A stretch of DNA of 64,000 bases, from assembly GCA_965223085.1 (NCBI GenBank), contig OZ244981.1:3596001-3660000 (forward strand), read 5' to 3'. Shown here one piece after another: positions 54,065 through 62,291 of the stretch; within the stretch, counting starts at the first letter, position 1; each line of letters opens with the position of its first letter. The DNA comes from CBDCVO01 sp965223085. Its GTDB lineage: Bacteria > Pseudomonadota > Gammaproteobacteria > Ga0077536. A program made the translations under genes and the position numbers. The notes beneath the pieces are model-generated. The model did no database searches. It saw only the letters and a program-made list of their open reading frames with translations, and was not told the origin of the DNA.

Positions 54065-54313
54065 ATGAGCAAGGGACAATCATTACAAGAACCGTACCTC
54101 AATGCTTTGCGCAAAGAACGTATCGCCGTATCGATTTATCTCGTTAATGGCATCAAACTCCAAGGACAAATTGAATCATTCGATCAATTCGTGATACTGC
54201 TGCGAAATTCAGTCAGCCAAATGGTATACAAGCACGCGATCTCCACTGTGGTGCCGGCCCGGAACGTCAAGCTTCCGCGTACCGATGATGAAGACGAGTC
54301 CGAGGACGAATGA
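54065..54313 (+). CDS. hfq: RNA chaperone Hfq
   Basis: 82 residues with AAGGAG upstream. Sm1 motif (N-G-I-K-L-Q-G-Q-I-E-S-F-D-Q-F) and Sm2 Y-K-H-A-I-S-T-V-V-P are conserved, forming the hexamer and its proximal U-binding face. The short tail is acidic (D-D-E-D-E-S-E-D-E), unlike the neutral tail in E. coli. It mediates sRNA-mRNA pairing. hflX follows after 15 bases. Confidence 0.97.
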   Translation: MSKGQSLQEPYLNALRKERIAVSIYLVNGIKLQGQIESFDQFVILLRNSVSQMVYKHAISTVVPARNVKLPRTDDEDESEDE

Positions 54314-54328
54314 GCCGAGTGTCTGCGT

Positions 54329-55654
54329 TTGTTTGAACGACCAGACGTCGGGGAGCGCGCGATACTCGTCGACGTGAGGCTGGCGCAACCCCGCTACGAG
54401 GGTGATCCCGCGGAATTTCGTGAACTAGCGATCTCGGCCAACGTACAGCTAGTCGCCGAACTGTCCAGCCACCGCGAGCGCCCGGATCCCAAGTTCCTAC
54501 TTGGGGAAGGCAAGGTCACCGAGCTGAAATCCTTGGTCATCAGCGCCGCTGCGGACGTTGTTTTGGTCGACGGTACCTTGTCACCTGCCCAAGAACGTAA
54601 CCTTGAAGGTGAGATCAATTGTCGCGTTATCGATCGCACGCGGGTGATCCTCGATATCTTTGCGCAGCGGGCGCGTTCCTTCGAGGGCAAGCTGCAAGTC
54701 GAAATGGCGCAGCTGAAACACCTCTCGACCCGTTTGGTGCGGGGGTGGACTCACCTCGAGCGACAAAAAGGCGGCATCGGACTGCGCGGCCCGGGTGAAA
54801 CCCAACTCGAAAGCGATCGACGCCTGATCGGAAAGCGCATTCAGGTGTTGGCACAGCGCTTGAAAAAACTCCAGCAACAACGACGCCAAGGTTCTCGGGC
54901 ACGCGCGCGGGCCTCGCTATCAACGGTCGCGCTAGTAGGTTATACCAACGCTGGTAAGTCGACCTTGTTCAATTTACTCACGCAGGCGAAAGCCTATGCA
55001 GCCGACCAATTGTTTGCAACTTTGGATACCACATTGCGACGCATGGCCGTGCCCGGCGAGAAACCGGTGTTGCTCAGCGATACAGTCGGTTTCATCGGCA
55101 ATTTGCCCCCAGAATTGATCGCCGCGTTTCATGCTACCTTAGAAGAAACTACAGAAGCTGCGCTGCTGCTCCACGTTATCGATGCTAGCGATGAGGAAAT
55201 GGGTGCACGGCGCGGCGATGTTGAGGACGTGCTTAGTCGTCTCGGTGCCGGCGCGACGCCGGTGCTGGAGGTATATAACAAAATCGATTGCCTAGTATCG
55301 AATGCTCCTCGAGTCGAACGCGATCCCAGTGGACAGGTACGACGCGTGTGGCTGTCCGCACGCACGGGCGCGGGGGTAAACCTATTGGTGGACGCCATTG
55401 CAGAACAGTTGAGCACGGCAAAAACGCGGCGCTGGGTGCGATTGCCACCGCAAGCCGGTCGCCTCCGCGCGCAGTTGTATCGCATCGGTGCTGTGCGCGA
55501 TGAAATGAGTACGGACGACGGTGGTTATGCCCTTGAAATCACCATTGAAGACGGTCGTTGGGAGCGCTTACGTGAACGTGCACAAGTAGTAGCGACCGAT
55601 GTGCCGATGCCGGAGCTTGAAAGCTTGTTCGAGCAGCGAACTACATCTAACTAG
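54329..55654 (+). CDS. hflX: GTPase HflX
   Basis: 441 residues from a TTG at 54329, which gives the family start F-E-R-P-D-V-G-E-R-A-I-L-V-D. The N-terminal domain holds L-G-E-G-K-V and D-G-T-L-S-P-A-Q-E-R-N-L-E, followed by a coiled coil and a glycine-rich G-L-R-G-P-G-E-T-Q-L-E. The G domain has G-Y-T-N-A-G-K-S-T-L-F-N, D-T-V-G-F-I and N-K-I-D. It binds and splits stalled ribosomes. It keeps the hfq-hflX-hflK-hflC order. Confidence 0.96.
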   Translation: MFERPDVGERAILVDVRLAQPRYEGDPAEFRELAISANVQLVAELSSHRERPDPKFLLGEGKVTELKSLVISAAADVVLVDGTLSPAQERNLEGEINCRVIDRTRVILDIFAQRARSFEGKLQVEMAQLKHLSTRLVRGWTHLERQKGGIGLRGPGETQLESDRRLIGKRIQVLAQRLKKLQQQRRQGSRARARASLSTVALVGYTNAGKSTLFNLLTQAKAYAADQLFATLDTTLRRMAVPGEKPVLLSDTVGFIGNLPPELIAAFHATLEETTEAALLLHVIDASDEEMGARRGDVEDVLSRLGAGATPVLEVYNKIDCLVSNAPRVERDPSGQVRRVWLSARTGAGVNLLVDAIAEQLSTAKTRRWVRLPPQAGRLRAQLYRIGAVRDEMSTDDGGYALEITIEDGRWERLRERAQVVATDVPMPELESLFEQRTTSN

Positions 55655-56078
55655 CGCCGGTATTGCTCGAGGACCGTGAATGATGACGCAGGAAAGATTT
55701 GTCTCGGCGCCGGGCTGGCGTCCGCAGCGCAGCTGTCCTTACGGGCAGGGCGGCGCGCAAGCGTATCTAACCCGGTCAGGGCCGCGGTAATGAAGCCGTG
55801 CGATGTTATTTGGCGCATGGCGACACCGCGACTACGCAATGACAATGCGCGTTACCACAAGCGCTGGGCACAAACGCCGTGAGCACCTGGTGCATCATCC
55901 GAATTAGCCGCGGTTGCAACGCTAGCCGCGTCCACGCTGTGAGAGGAGACCTTCACCTAATCGGCGCTGCGGCGAGGACTACCAGGCGCCGGCCAGGTTC
56001 TTTTATGAATCATCTTCATTGCGGCGCAGCTTGGAGACCCTTACAATCCAAGAGCTTAGGCTAATGAGAGCACACTGA
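55655..56078. other. 424-bp gene-free interval between hflX and hflK
   Basis: No family-like open frame is present, although small frames exist on both strands. Features seen are a direct repeat TAGCCGCG (55905-55912 and 55923-55930), a short imperfect stem GTGAGAGG-AGA-CCTTCAC near 55940, and CGGCGC...GCGCCG in the following 40 bases. No tRNA cloverleaf, RNase P or 6S core was recognised. Unusually long for a place where hflX and hflK are normally close, so a small RNA or an eroded gene is possible. Confidence 0.4.
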
Positions 56079-57248
56079 ATGTCCTGGAATGATTCGAACG
56101 ATAACGAACGCGACCCGTGGGGCGGACGCCGCGGCGATCAAGGACCACCGGACCTCGATGAGGTGGTGCGAAAAATGCAGGAGAAGCTCAGCGGTGTGTT
56201 CGGCAGGGGCGGTCGCGGTGGCGGACCCCGCGGCGTCGCCGGCGGCGGACGGGACCCTAACACCAAAGCGGTATGGACAATCGTGGGTTTGGCCTTATTA
56301 GCGCTATTGATATTTTTGTCTTTTTATCGCATCGGACCCGCCGAACGTGGCCTGGTATTGCGTTTCGGGAAATATCAGACAACGCTGCAACCCGGACCCC
56401 ATTTGCGCTTTCCCCCCCCGATCGAGCAGGTCATTAAAGTCAACATCGACCAAATCCGCGCGTTTACGGTCAATGCGAGCATGCTCACGCAAGATGAAAA
56501 CATCGTGGATGTTGAAATGGCGGTCCAATATCGGATCAACGAAGTCGAAGACTACGTCTTGAAGATCAGCGATCCCGATGAATCCGTGCATCGCGCGGCA
56601 GAAAGCTCGATCCGCGAAATTATCGGGACTAACGAGTTTGATTTTGTCATTACGGAAGGTCGGGCAGACATCGCCGTGAAGGCCAAGGACCTCATGCAGC
56701 AAATGCTGGATACCTATCACTCCGGTATCGAAGTGACCAGTGTCAATATGGCGCCGGCGACCCCGCCCGAGCAGGTCAAGGCGGCGTTCGACGACGCGAT
56801 CAAAGCGCGTGAGGACGAACAGCGCAAAGTCAACGAGGCCGAGGCTTATCGCAATGAAATCATCGAACGCTCACAGGGCGAAGCCGCGCGCATGCGTCTC
56901 GAGGCAGAAGCATATCGGGAGCAAGTTGTGGCCCGTTCCGAAGGTGAGGCGCGTCGATTCGAGAAGCTCCTGGCTGAATACGAACGGGCGCCGGAAGTCA
57001 CTCGTAGGCGTCTTTATATCGAGACCGTCGAGAACGTGCTATCGAATAGTTCCAAAGTAATGCTCGATGCACAAGGCGGCAATAGCTTGATGTATTTGCC
57101 GCTAGATAAATTGATGCAGAAATCACGTTCTCGTAGCGCGATTCGTGGCGATCATGAACCTGATTTTTTGCAAGAAGAGTATTTTCAACCGTCTCCCGAT
57201 CCCATCGAACGGTCGCGCACCAGTTCCCGAACGAGAGGTAGCCGCTGA
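56079..57248 (+). CDS. hflK: FtsH protease modulator HflK
   Basis: 389 residues. A Gly/Arg-rich cytoplasmic tail (about 1-60) leads to one membrane helix (W-T-I-V-G-L-A-L-L-A-L-L-I-F-L-S-F-Y, about 66-87) and a periplasmic SPFH/band-7 domain (R-I-G-P-A-E-R-G-L-V-L-R-F-G-K-Y), then a long coiled coil with repeated E-A-x-x-Y-R. With HflC it forms a large ring or cage around FtsH. One base overlap with hflC. Confidence 0.96.
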   Translation: MSWNDSNDNERDPWGGRRGDQGPPDLDEVVRKMQEKLSGVFGRGGRGGGPRGVAGGGRDPNTKAVWTIVGLALLALLIFLSFYRIGPAERGLVLRFGKYQTTLQPGPHLRFPPPIEQVIKVNIDQIRAFTVNASMLTQDENIVDVEMAVQYRINEVEDYVLKISDPDESVHRAAESSIREIIGTNEFDFVITEGRADIAVKAKDLMQQMLDTYHSGIEVTSVNMAPATPPEQVKAAFDDAIKAREDEQRKVNEAEAYRNEIIERSQGEAARMRLEAEAYREQVVARSEGEARRFEKLLAEYERAPEVTRRRLYIETVENVLSNSSKVMLDAQGGNSLMYLPLDKLMQKSRSRSAIRGDHEPDFLQEEYFQPSPDPIERSRTSSRTRGSR

Positions 57249-58108
57249 TGCCTTTGCGTTATTTGATTCCGCTCGTGTTGGTTGCTGCGCTGGCCTATTT
57301 CGGTTTATTTGTGGTAGACGAACGAGAACGTGCCATCTTGTTTCAGCTTGGCGAAATCAAGCGCTCGGATTACAAGCCCGGATTGCACTGGAAAGTTCCA
57401 GTCATTCAAGATGTGCGTAAGTTTGACATGCGTCTGCAAACGCTAGACGCGGATCCACAGCGCTTTTTGACGGGTGAAAAAAAGGACCTTATCGTCGACT
57501 CTTTCGTTCGTTGGCGCATTAAAGATGTCGTGAAATTTTATTTGGCGACGGGTGGTGATCCACGCCGTGCGGGGATTTTGCTCTACCAAAAAATAAACGA
57601 CGGATTGCGTGATGAGTTCGGTAAACGAACACTGAAGCAAGTTGTCTCCGGCGAGCGCGGCGACATCATGCAGATTGTTACCCAAACGGCGGATAGCCGT
57701 GGCGAAGAACTTGGCATGGAGATCATAGATGTGCGCTTAAAACGCATCGACTTGCCCCAGGAAGTGAGTTCAAACGTGCACGAACGTATGCGTTCTGAAC
57801 GGTCGCGCGTAGCACGCGAATTGCGCGCTCGCGGTGAAAAGGAAGCGACCCGCATTCGTGCGGATGCGGATCGGGCGCGCACCGTGATCAGCGCGGAGGC
57901 CTATCGGGATGCCGAGACGATGCGCGGCGAGGGCGATGCAAAAGCGGCGGAAATTTATGCGAATGCTTTCAATCGCAATCCGGAATTTTACGATTTTTAC
58001 CGTAGCCTCAACGCCTATAAGCAAAGTTTTCGCGGCGAAGACAACATGTTTTTGCTCGAGCCGGATTCGGATTTTTTCAAATATTTTTCTAATTCCGGCG
58101 CCGAATAA
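57248..58108 (+). CDS. hflC: FtsH protease modulator HflC
   Basis: 286 residues with an N-terminal signal anchor (L-I-P-L-V-L-V-A-A-L-A-Y-F-G-L-F-V-V), the V-D-E-R-E-R-A-I-L-F-Q-L-G-E-I start of the SPFH domain, and a C-terminal coiled coil ending in N-P-E-F-Y-D-F-Y-R-S-L-N-A-Y, which is characteristic of HflC. Partner of HflK. Standard length. Confidence 0.97.
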   Translation: MPLRYLIPLVLVAALAYFGLFVVDERERAILFQLGEIKRSDYKPGLHWKVPVIQDVRKFDMRLQTLDADPQRFLTGEKKDLIVDSFVRWRIKDVVKFYLATGGDPRRAGILLYQKINDGLRDEFGKRTLKQVVSGERGDIMQIVTQTADSRGEELGMEIIDVRLKRIDLPQEVSSNVHERMRSERSRVARELRARGEKEATRIRADADRARTVISAEAYRDAETMRGEGDAKAAEIYANAFNRNPEFYDFYRSLNAYKQSFRGEDNMFLLEPDSDFFKYFSNSGAE

Positions 58109-58154
58109 GTGACGCTTTGCCGCGGTCGCATGTAGCTGAACGAGCGGTGCTGCC

Positions 58155-58343
58155 ATGTGGGAGAATTTGCTTACTGCGCTCGCTTTAGTGCTCGTTGTCG
58201 AGGGCATATTGCCGTTTCTCAATCCGGCCCAATTTCGTAAGAGTTTATTGATGATTTCTCAAATGAATGATGGCAACTTGCGCGCCGCTGGCCTCGTGTT
58301 CATGTTCATTGGCGTTGCTTTGCTGTATCTCGTGAGGTCCTGA
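58155..58343 (+). CDS. DUF2065 (YjeT-like) small membrane protein
   Basis: 62 residues with two hydrophobic helices (residues about 3-20 and 43-61), separated by a conserved-looking loop P-F-L-N-P-A-Q-F-R-K-S-L. Members of this family regularly follow hflC and precede purA or hisZ. The function is unknown. Its stop TGA shares a base with the hisZ ATG. Confidence 0.88.
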   Translation: MWENLLTALALVLVVEGILPFLNPAQFRKSLLMISQMNDGNLRAAGLVFMFIGVALLYLVRS

Positions 58344-59530
58344 TGACCAAAGGCGCGCGCTGGTTACTACCCGATGGTGTGGATGAACTGCTGCCCCAGC
58401 AGGCGCGAAATTTGGAGATTTTGCGCCGCCGGATGATCGATTTGTGCGAAAGCTGGGGGTATAAATTGGTGATGCCGCCGATGATCGAGTTTCTCGATTC
58501 TCTGTTATCGGGCAACGGCGAAGATCTCGATTTGCAGACCTTTAAGTTGATCGACCAACTTAGTGGGCGCTTAATGGGTTTGCGTGCAGACATTACGCCG
58601 CAAATCGCACGAATCGATGCCCATCGTTTGCCGAGCGAGACACCCCAGCGTTTGTGTTATGTCGGCCCGGTATTGCATACCAAACCGGAAAATTTCTCCG
58701 GTTCGCGAAATCCCTTTCAAGCGGGCGCCGAGCTCTACGGCCATGCGGGTATTGAGAGCGATGTCGAAGTTATATGTCTGATGGCAGAAGTGCTGGCGGT
58801 CGGCGGCTTGAGCGATGTGACCATAGAACTTGGCCATATGGGCGTCTTTAAAGGGCTCGTCGAAGCCGCCGGTCTCAGCGCCGATGACGAGTCCGCCGTA
58901 TTAGCGGGCCTGCTACGTAAGTCAGGTCCCGAGGTGTTCGAATGTCTGCACGCGGCCGGTGTCGCGCCGCGCACCCAACGGACTTTTGAAGCCTTGTTGG
59001 ATTGCCATGGAGATGCCGGCAGTATCGAGCAGATGGGTGCGACATGGCGCTTTGCACCACCGCGCGTGCGCGCTGCGTTGACGACATTGGCAAGCCTCGT
59101 CGCACTCGTGCGGGCACGCTTGCCCAGCCATGACTTGCATATCGATCTGGCGGAATTGCGAGGTTACCGTTACCACACCGGTGTCATCTTCGCAGCTTAT
59201 TCAAAACAACTTGGCCGTGCGCTCGCCTATGGTGGGCGCTACGACAATATCGGGCGACAATTCGGGCGGCACCGTGACGCCACCGGTTTCAGCATTGATC
59301 TGAAAACGCTGATTCATCTCACCGATCAGCGTTTGCCGGAAAGACTAACGATTTTTGCCGAACCAGGAGACTCGGCGGCGCGCACCGCCGCGATAGCGGC
59401 ACAGCGTGCGCGCGGCAACGTCGTCATTGAAGCCTTACCCGGACAAACAGGCGGTGCGCCCGAGATGGGCTGCGCCCGCGTGTTACGCGAGCACGGCGAC
59501 GGTTGGCGGGTGGAAGAGCTGGAAAAGTAA
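58343..59530 (+). CDS. hisZ: ATP phosphoribosyltransferase regulatory subunit HisZ
   Basis: 395 residues. A class II aminoacyl-tRNA-synthetase-like core related to HisRS: W-L-L-P-D-G-V-D-E-L-L-P start, motif 2-like L-R-A-D-I-T-P-Q-I-A-R, and R-Y-H-T-G-V-I-F-A-A-Y in place of the HisRS R-Y-D. No anticodon-binding domain follows, which separates it from HisRS. It allosterically activates the short form of HisG in histidine synthesis. Its place before purA is common in Gammaproteobacteria that have the short HisG. Confidence 0.95.
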   Translation: MTKGARWLLPDGVDELLPQQARNLEILRRRMIDLCESWGYKLVMPPMIEFLDSLLSGNGEDLDLQTFKLIDQLSGRLMGLRADITPQIARIDAHRLPSETPQRLCYVGPVLHTKPENFSGSRNPFQAGAELYGHAGIESDVEVICLMAEVLAVGGLSDVTIELGHMGVFKGLVEAAGLSADDESAVLAGLLRKSGPEVFECLHAAGVAPRTQRTFEALLDCHGDAGSIEQMGATWRFAPPRVRAALTTLASLVALVRARLPSHDLHIDLAELRGYRYHTGVIFAAYSKQLGRALAYGGRYDNIGRQFGRHRDATGFSIDLKTLIHLTDQRLPERLTIFAEPGDSAARTAAIAAQRARGNVVIEALPGQTGGAPEMGCARVLREHGDGWRVEELEK

Positions 59531-59561
59531 TGCTGGGCAGCTTCATCTTTGGGGCAAACCG

Positions 59562-60854
59562 TTGAACAAGGCAGTTGTTGTCGTCGGTGCGCAATGGGGC
59601 GATGAGGGCAAGGGTAAAATCGTCGATTTGCTCACCGACCGTGCTCAAGCAGTGGTTCGTTATCAAGGTGGACACAATGCCGGGCACACGGTAGTCATCG
59701 ATGGCGAGACCACGATCTTGCATTTAATCCCGTCGGGAATACTGCGCGACGGCGTGCAATGCTTGATCGGGAATGGCGTAGTCGTTGCGCCGGACGCCTT
59801 GCTCTCAGAGCTCGAGATGTTGGAATCGAAAGCGGTGCCCGCACGTGAGCGCCTCGTCGTTAGTTCCAGCGCGACCCTGATCCTGCCCTATCACATTGCG
59901 CTCGACCAAGCGCGCGAAAAGGCGCGCGGAACGAGCGCGATCGGTACCACGGGGCGTGGCATCGGTCCCGCCTACGAAGACAAAGCGGCACGCCGAGCTT
60001 TACGCATCGAAGATTTACTCCACCGTGAACGATTCGCAGCGAAGCTCGGCGAGGTACTGGACTACCACAATTTCATGCTCGCGAATTTCTATCGCACCAA
60101 ACAGCTCGATTTCCAAGAAATCCTCGACCAGCAAATGGCCTATGCTGAAGCTGTCGAACCTTTGGTCGGAGACGTCACCGAGACACTCTACGAGCTACAA
60201 AAACGAGGCGGTACGGTACTCTACGAGGGCGCGCAGGGAACGTTGCTAGACGTCGATCACGGGACTTATCCTTACGTCACATCGTCGAATACGACAGCAG
60301 GATTTGCCGCGACAGGCACCGGCTCTGGGCCGTGCAACATCGACTATGTCCTGGGTATCACGAAGGCGTATACAACGCGGGTTGGGTCGGGTCCCTTCCC
60401 GACGGAGCTATTCGACGCGCATGGCGAATATTTAGCCGCGCGTGGTCACGAGTTTGGTGCGACGACCGGTCGCCCACGACGCTGCGGTTGGTTCGACGCG
60501 GTTGCGCTTAGACGTGCTCGTATGACGAATGGAATTTCCGGCTTGTGCATCACCAAGCTCGATGTGCTGGATGGGATCGACGTGATTCGAATTTGCGTTG
60601 GTTACCAGGACGGCGAAGGCGCCGCGGTAACCGCCGCGGTGGGGGCCGAAGTGCTCGCGACGGTGGAGCCGATCTATGAAGAATTGCCCGGCTGGCAAAC
60701 GTCAACCTTAGGTGTGCGTAGCTATGACGGATTACCCTCAAACGCCGTCGCTTATCTACGCCGTATCGCTGAGATTTGCGAGTGTCCCGTTGATATTATC
60801 TCAACCGGTCCGGATCGCGCCGATACGATCGTGGTGCGAGATCCATTTTCGTAA
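59562..60854 (+). CDS. purA: Adenylosuccinate synthetase
   Basis: 430 residues from a TTG at 59562 preceded by GGGG at eight bases; the open frame extends back over hisZ, but the family start is N-K-A-V-V-V-V-G-A-Q-W-G-D-E-G-K-G-K. GTP loop G-D-E-G-K-G-K, G-H-N-A-G-H-T-V, and G-T-S-A-I-G-T-T-G-R-G-I-G-P are conserved. It makes adenylosuccinate from IMP, aspartate and GTP. Length is normal. Confidence 0.95.
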   Translation: MNKAVVVVGAQWGDEGKGKIVDLLTDRAQAVVRYQGGHNAGHTVVIDGETTILHLIPSGILRDGVQCLIGNGVVVAPDALLSELEMLESKAVPARERLVVSSSATLILPYHIALDQAREKARGTSAIGTTGRGIGPAYEDKAARRALRIEDLLHRERFAAKLGEVLDYHNFMLANFYRTKQLDFQEILDQQMAYAEAVEPLVGDVTETLYELQKRGGTVLYEGAQGTLLDVDHGTYPYVTSSNTTAGFAATGTGSGPCNIDYVLGITKAYTTRVGSGPFPTELFDAHGEYLAARGHEFGATTGRPRRCGWFDAVALRRARMTNGISGLCITKLDVLDGIDVIRICVGYQDGEGAAVTAAVGAEVLATVEPIYEELPGWQTSTLGVRSYDGLPSNAVAYLRRIAEICECPVDIISTGPDRADTIVVRDPFS

Positions 60855-60860
60855 GCGAAG

Positions 60861-61445
60861 ATGGATTGCGAGTCTGATCCCTTGGCCCTTTTTCGTCGCT
60901 GGTTAGCAGAGGCTGAAAAACGAGAACCCGATGAACCGGCAGCAATGTCGGTGGCAACAGTCGATACCAACGGCAATCCATCGCTGCGCATGGTCTTACT
61001 GCGCGGTTTGGACGAGCGGGGATTTGTGTTCTATACCAACCTCGGCAGTCGCAAGGCACAAGAGTTACAAGAACGGCCGGTTGCGGCGCTCTGTTTTCAC
61101 TGGAAATCTTTGGCCCGGCAAGTACGCATCGAAGGCGCCGTCTCACAAGTCAGCGATAGTGATGCGGATGCTTATTTCGCCTCGCGGGCGCGGGAGTCTC
61201 AAATTGGCGCGTGGGCCTCGAAGCAGTCGACAATATTGCGAGGGCGCTTTGAGCTGGAAGCCCGCGTCGCGAAATATGGCGCACGGTTTGGGTTGGGCAC
61301 GGTACCGCGCCCGCCGTTTTGGTCGGGATTTCGCGTTTATCCACAAACCTATGAGTTCTGGCAAAAACGTCCGTTTCGACTCCACGAACGGGCGGTTTAT
61401 ACGCGCACTGCGGCGGGCTGGCGCAGCGAAGCACTCTATCCATAA
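60861..61445 (+). CDS. pdxH: Pyridoxamine 5'-phosphate oxidase
   Basis: 194 residues. The FMN-binding split barrel shows M-S-V-A-T-V-D-T-N-G-N-P-S-L-R-M-V-L-L-R-G, F-Y-T-N-L-G-S-R-K-A, A-L-C-F-H-W and V-R-I-E-G-A-V; the C-terminal dimerisation region has F-W-S-G-F-R-V-Y-P and R-L-H-E-R. It oxidises PNP and PMP to PLP. It starts 6 bases after purA. Slightly short at the N-terminus but complete. Confidence 0.95.
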   Translation: MDCESDPLALFRRWLAEAEKREPDEPAAMSVATVDTNGNPSLRMVLLRGLDERGFVFYTNLGSRKAQELQERPVAALCFHWKSLARQVRIEGAVSQVSDSDADAYFASRARESQIGAWASKQSTILRGRFELEARVAKYGARFGLGTVPRPPFWSGFRVYPQTYEFWQKRPFRLHERAVYTRTAAGWRSEALYP

Positions 61446-61481
61446 GCGCTCGACAAACGCTAAGCTAATATGAGGGAGTGA

Positions 61482-62246
61482 ATGGCACGAGATCAATTCA
61501 ATCTAGACGGAAAAATTGCGCTCGTTGCAGGTGCAAGTCGCGGTATCGGTGCGGCGATCGCGCAGCTATTAGCCGAATATGGCGCGCAATTGATCGTTGC
61601 GAGTAGACGCATCGAGGCGTGTCAAAATGTGGCGGACGCGATCGCTGTCGCTGGCGGCCGTGCGGAAGCTCACGTTTGCCATCTCGGGGAACTCGATCAA
61701 ATCGAGGCGATTTATGAACATATTGACGCGCGTTATGGTCGCCTCGATATCTTAGTTAATTGCGGCGCGGCGAACCCTTATTACGGCCACGTGATCGATA
61801 CGCCGGTAGCGGCGTTTCAAAAAACCGTTGATGTGAATTTGCGCGGCTATTTTTATATGTCAGTCGCAGCCTGCAAGCGCATGAAAACCCACGGTGGAGG
61901 TAGCATCGTCAACGTGTCGTCCACAAACGCGATCACGCCGGGTGATAAACAAGCCGTCTATTCGATCACTAAGGCGGGGATTCTCAATATGACCCGCGCA
62001 TTTGCTAACGAGTGCGGTCAATGGAATATTCGTGTTAATGCGCTAATTCCTGGGGTGACGAAAACGAAGTTCGCGCAAGCTTTGCACGACGACGAGTCGT
62101 TTCTAGAACCTGCGCGAGCACGTACACCTTTGGGACGTTCGGCTGAGCCGCGTGAAATGGCGGCTGCTGTATTGTATTTATGCTCGGCGGCGTCATCTTA
62201 CGCAACCGGCAGTTTTATCACCGTAGATGGCGGTTATCTCGCCTAG
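61482..62246 (+). CDS. Short-chain dehydrogenase/reductase
   Basis: 254 residues with GGGAG before the ATG. Rossmann motif A-G-A-S-R-G-I-G (T-G-x3-G-x-G type), N-C-G-A-A-N, catalytic Ser in N-V-S-S-T and Y-S-I-T-K (Tyr and Lys), and the C-terminal Y-A-T-G-S-F-I-T-V-D-G-G-Y. A classical SDR acting on an alcohol or ketone, substrate unknown. An acyl-CoA dehydrogenase follows on the same strand, so beta-oxidation-type metabolism is plausible. Confidence 0.94.
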   Translation: MARDQFNLDGKIALVAGASRGIGAAIAQLLAEYGAQLIVASRRIEACQNVADAIAVAGGRAEAHVCHLGELDQIEAIYEHIDARYGRLDILVNCGAANPYYGHVIDTPVAAFQKTVDVNLRGYFYMSVAACKRMKTHGGGSIVNVSSTNAITPGDKQAVYSITKAGILNMTRAFANECGQWNIRVNALIPGVTKTKFAQALHDDESFLEPARARTPLGRSAEPREMAAAVLYLCSAASSYATGSFITVDGGYLA

Positions 62247-62291
62247 GGAACGGCATGAAATTGGTAGTGGAAGCAAGAAGGGGCGGTATGA

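Noticed and set aside
55785..55815. GGTCAGGGCCGCGG segment as a second SRP-like RNA
   Set aside because: It resembles the SRP tip in a few bases only, has no GGAA tetraloop in place and no long end pairing. The true ffs is at 44422-44531.
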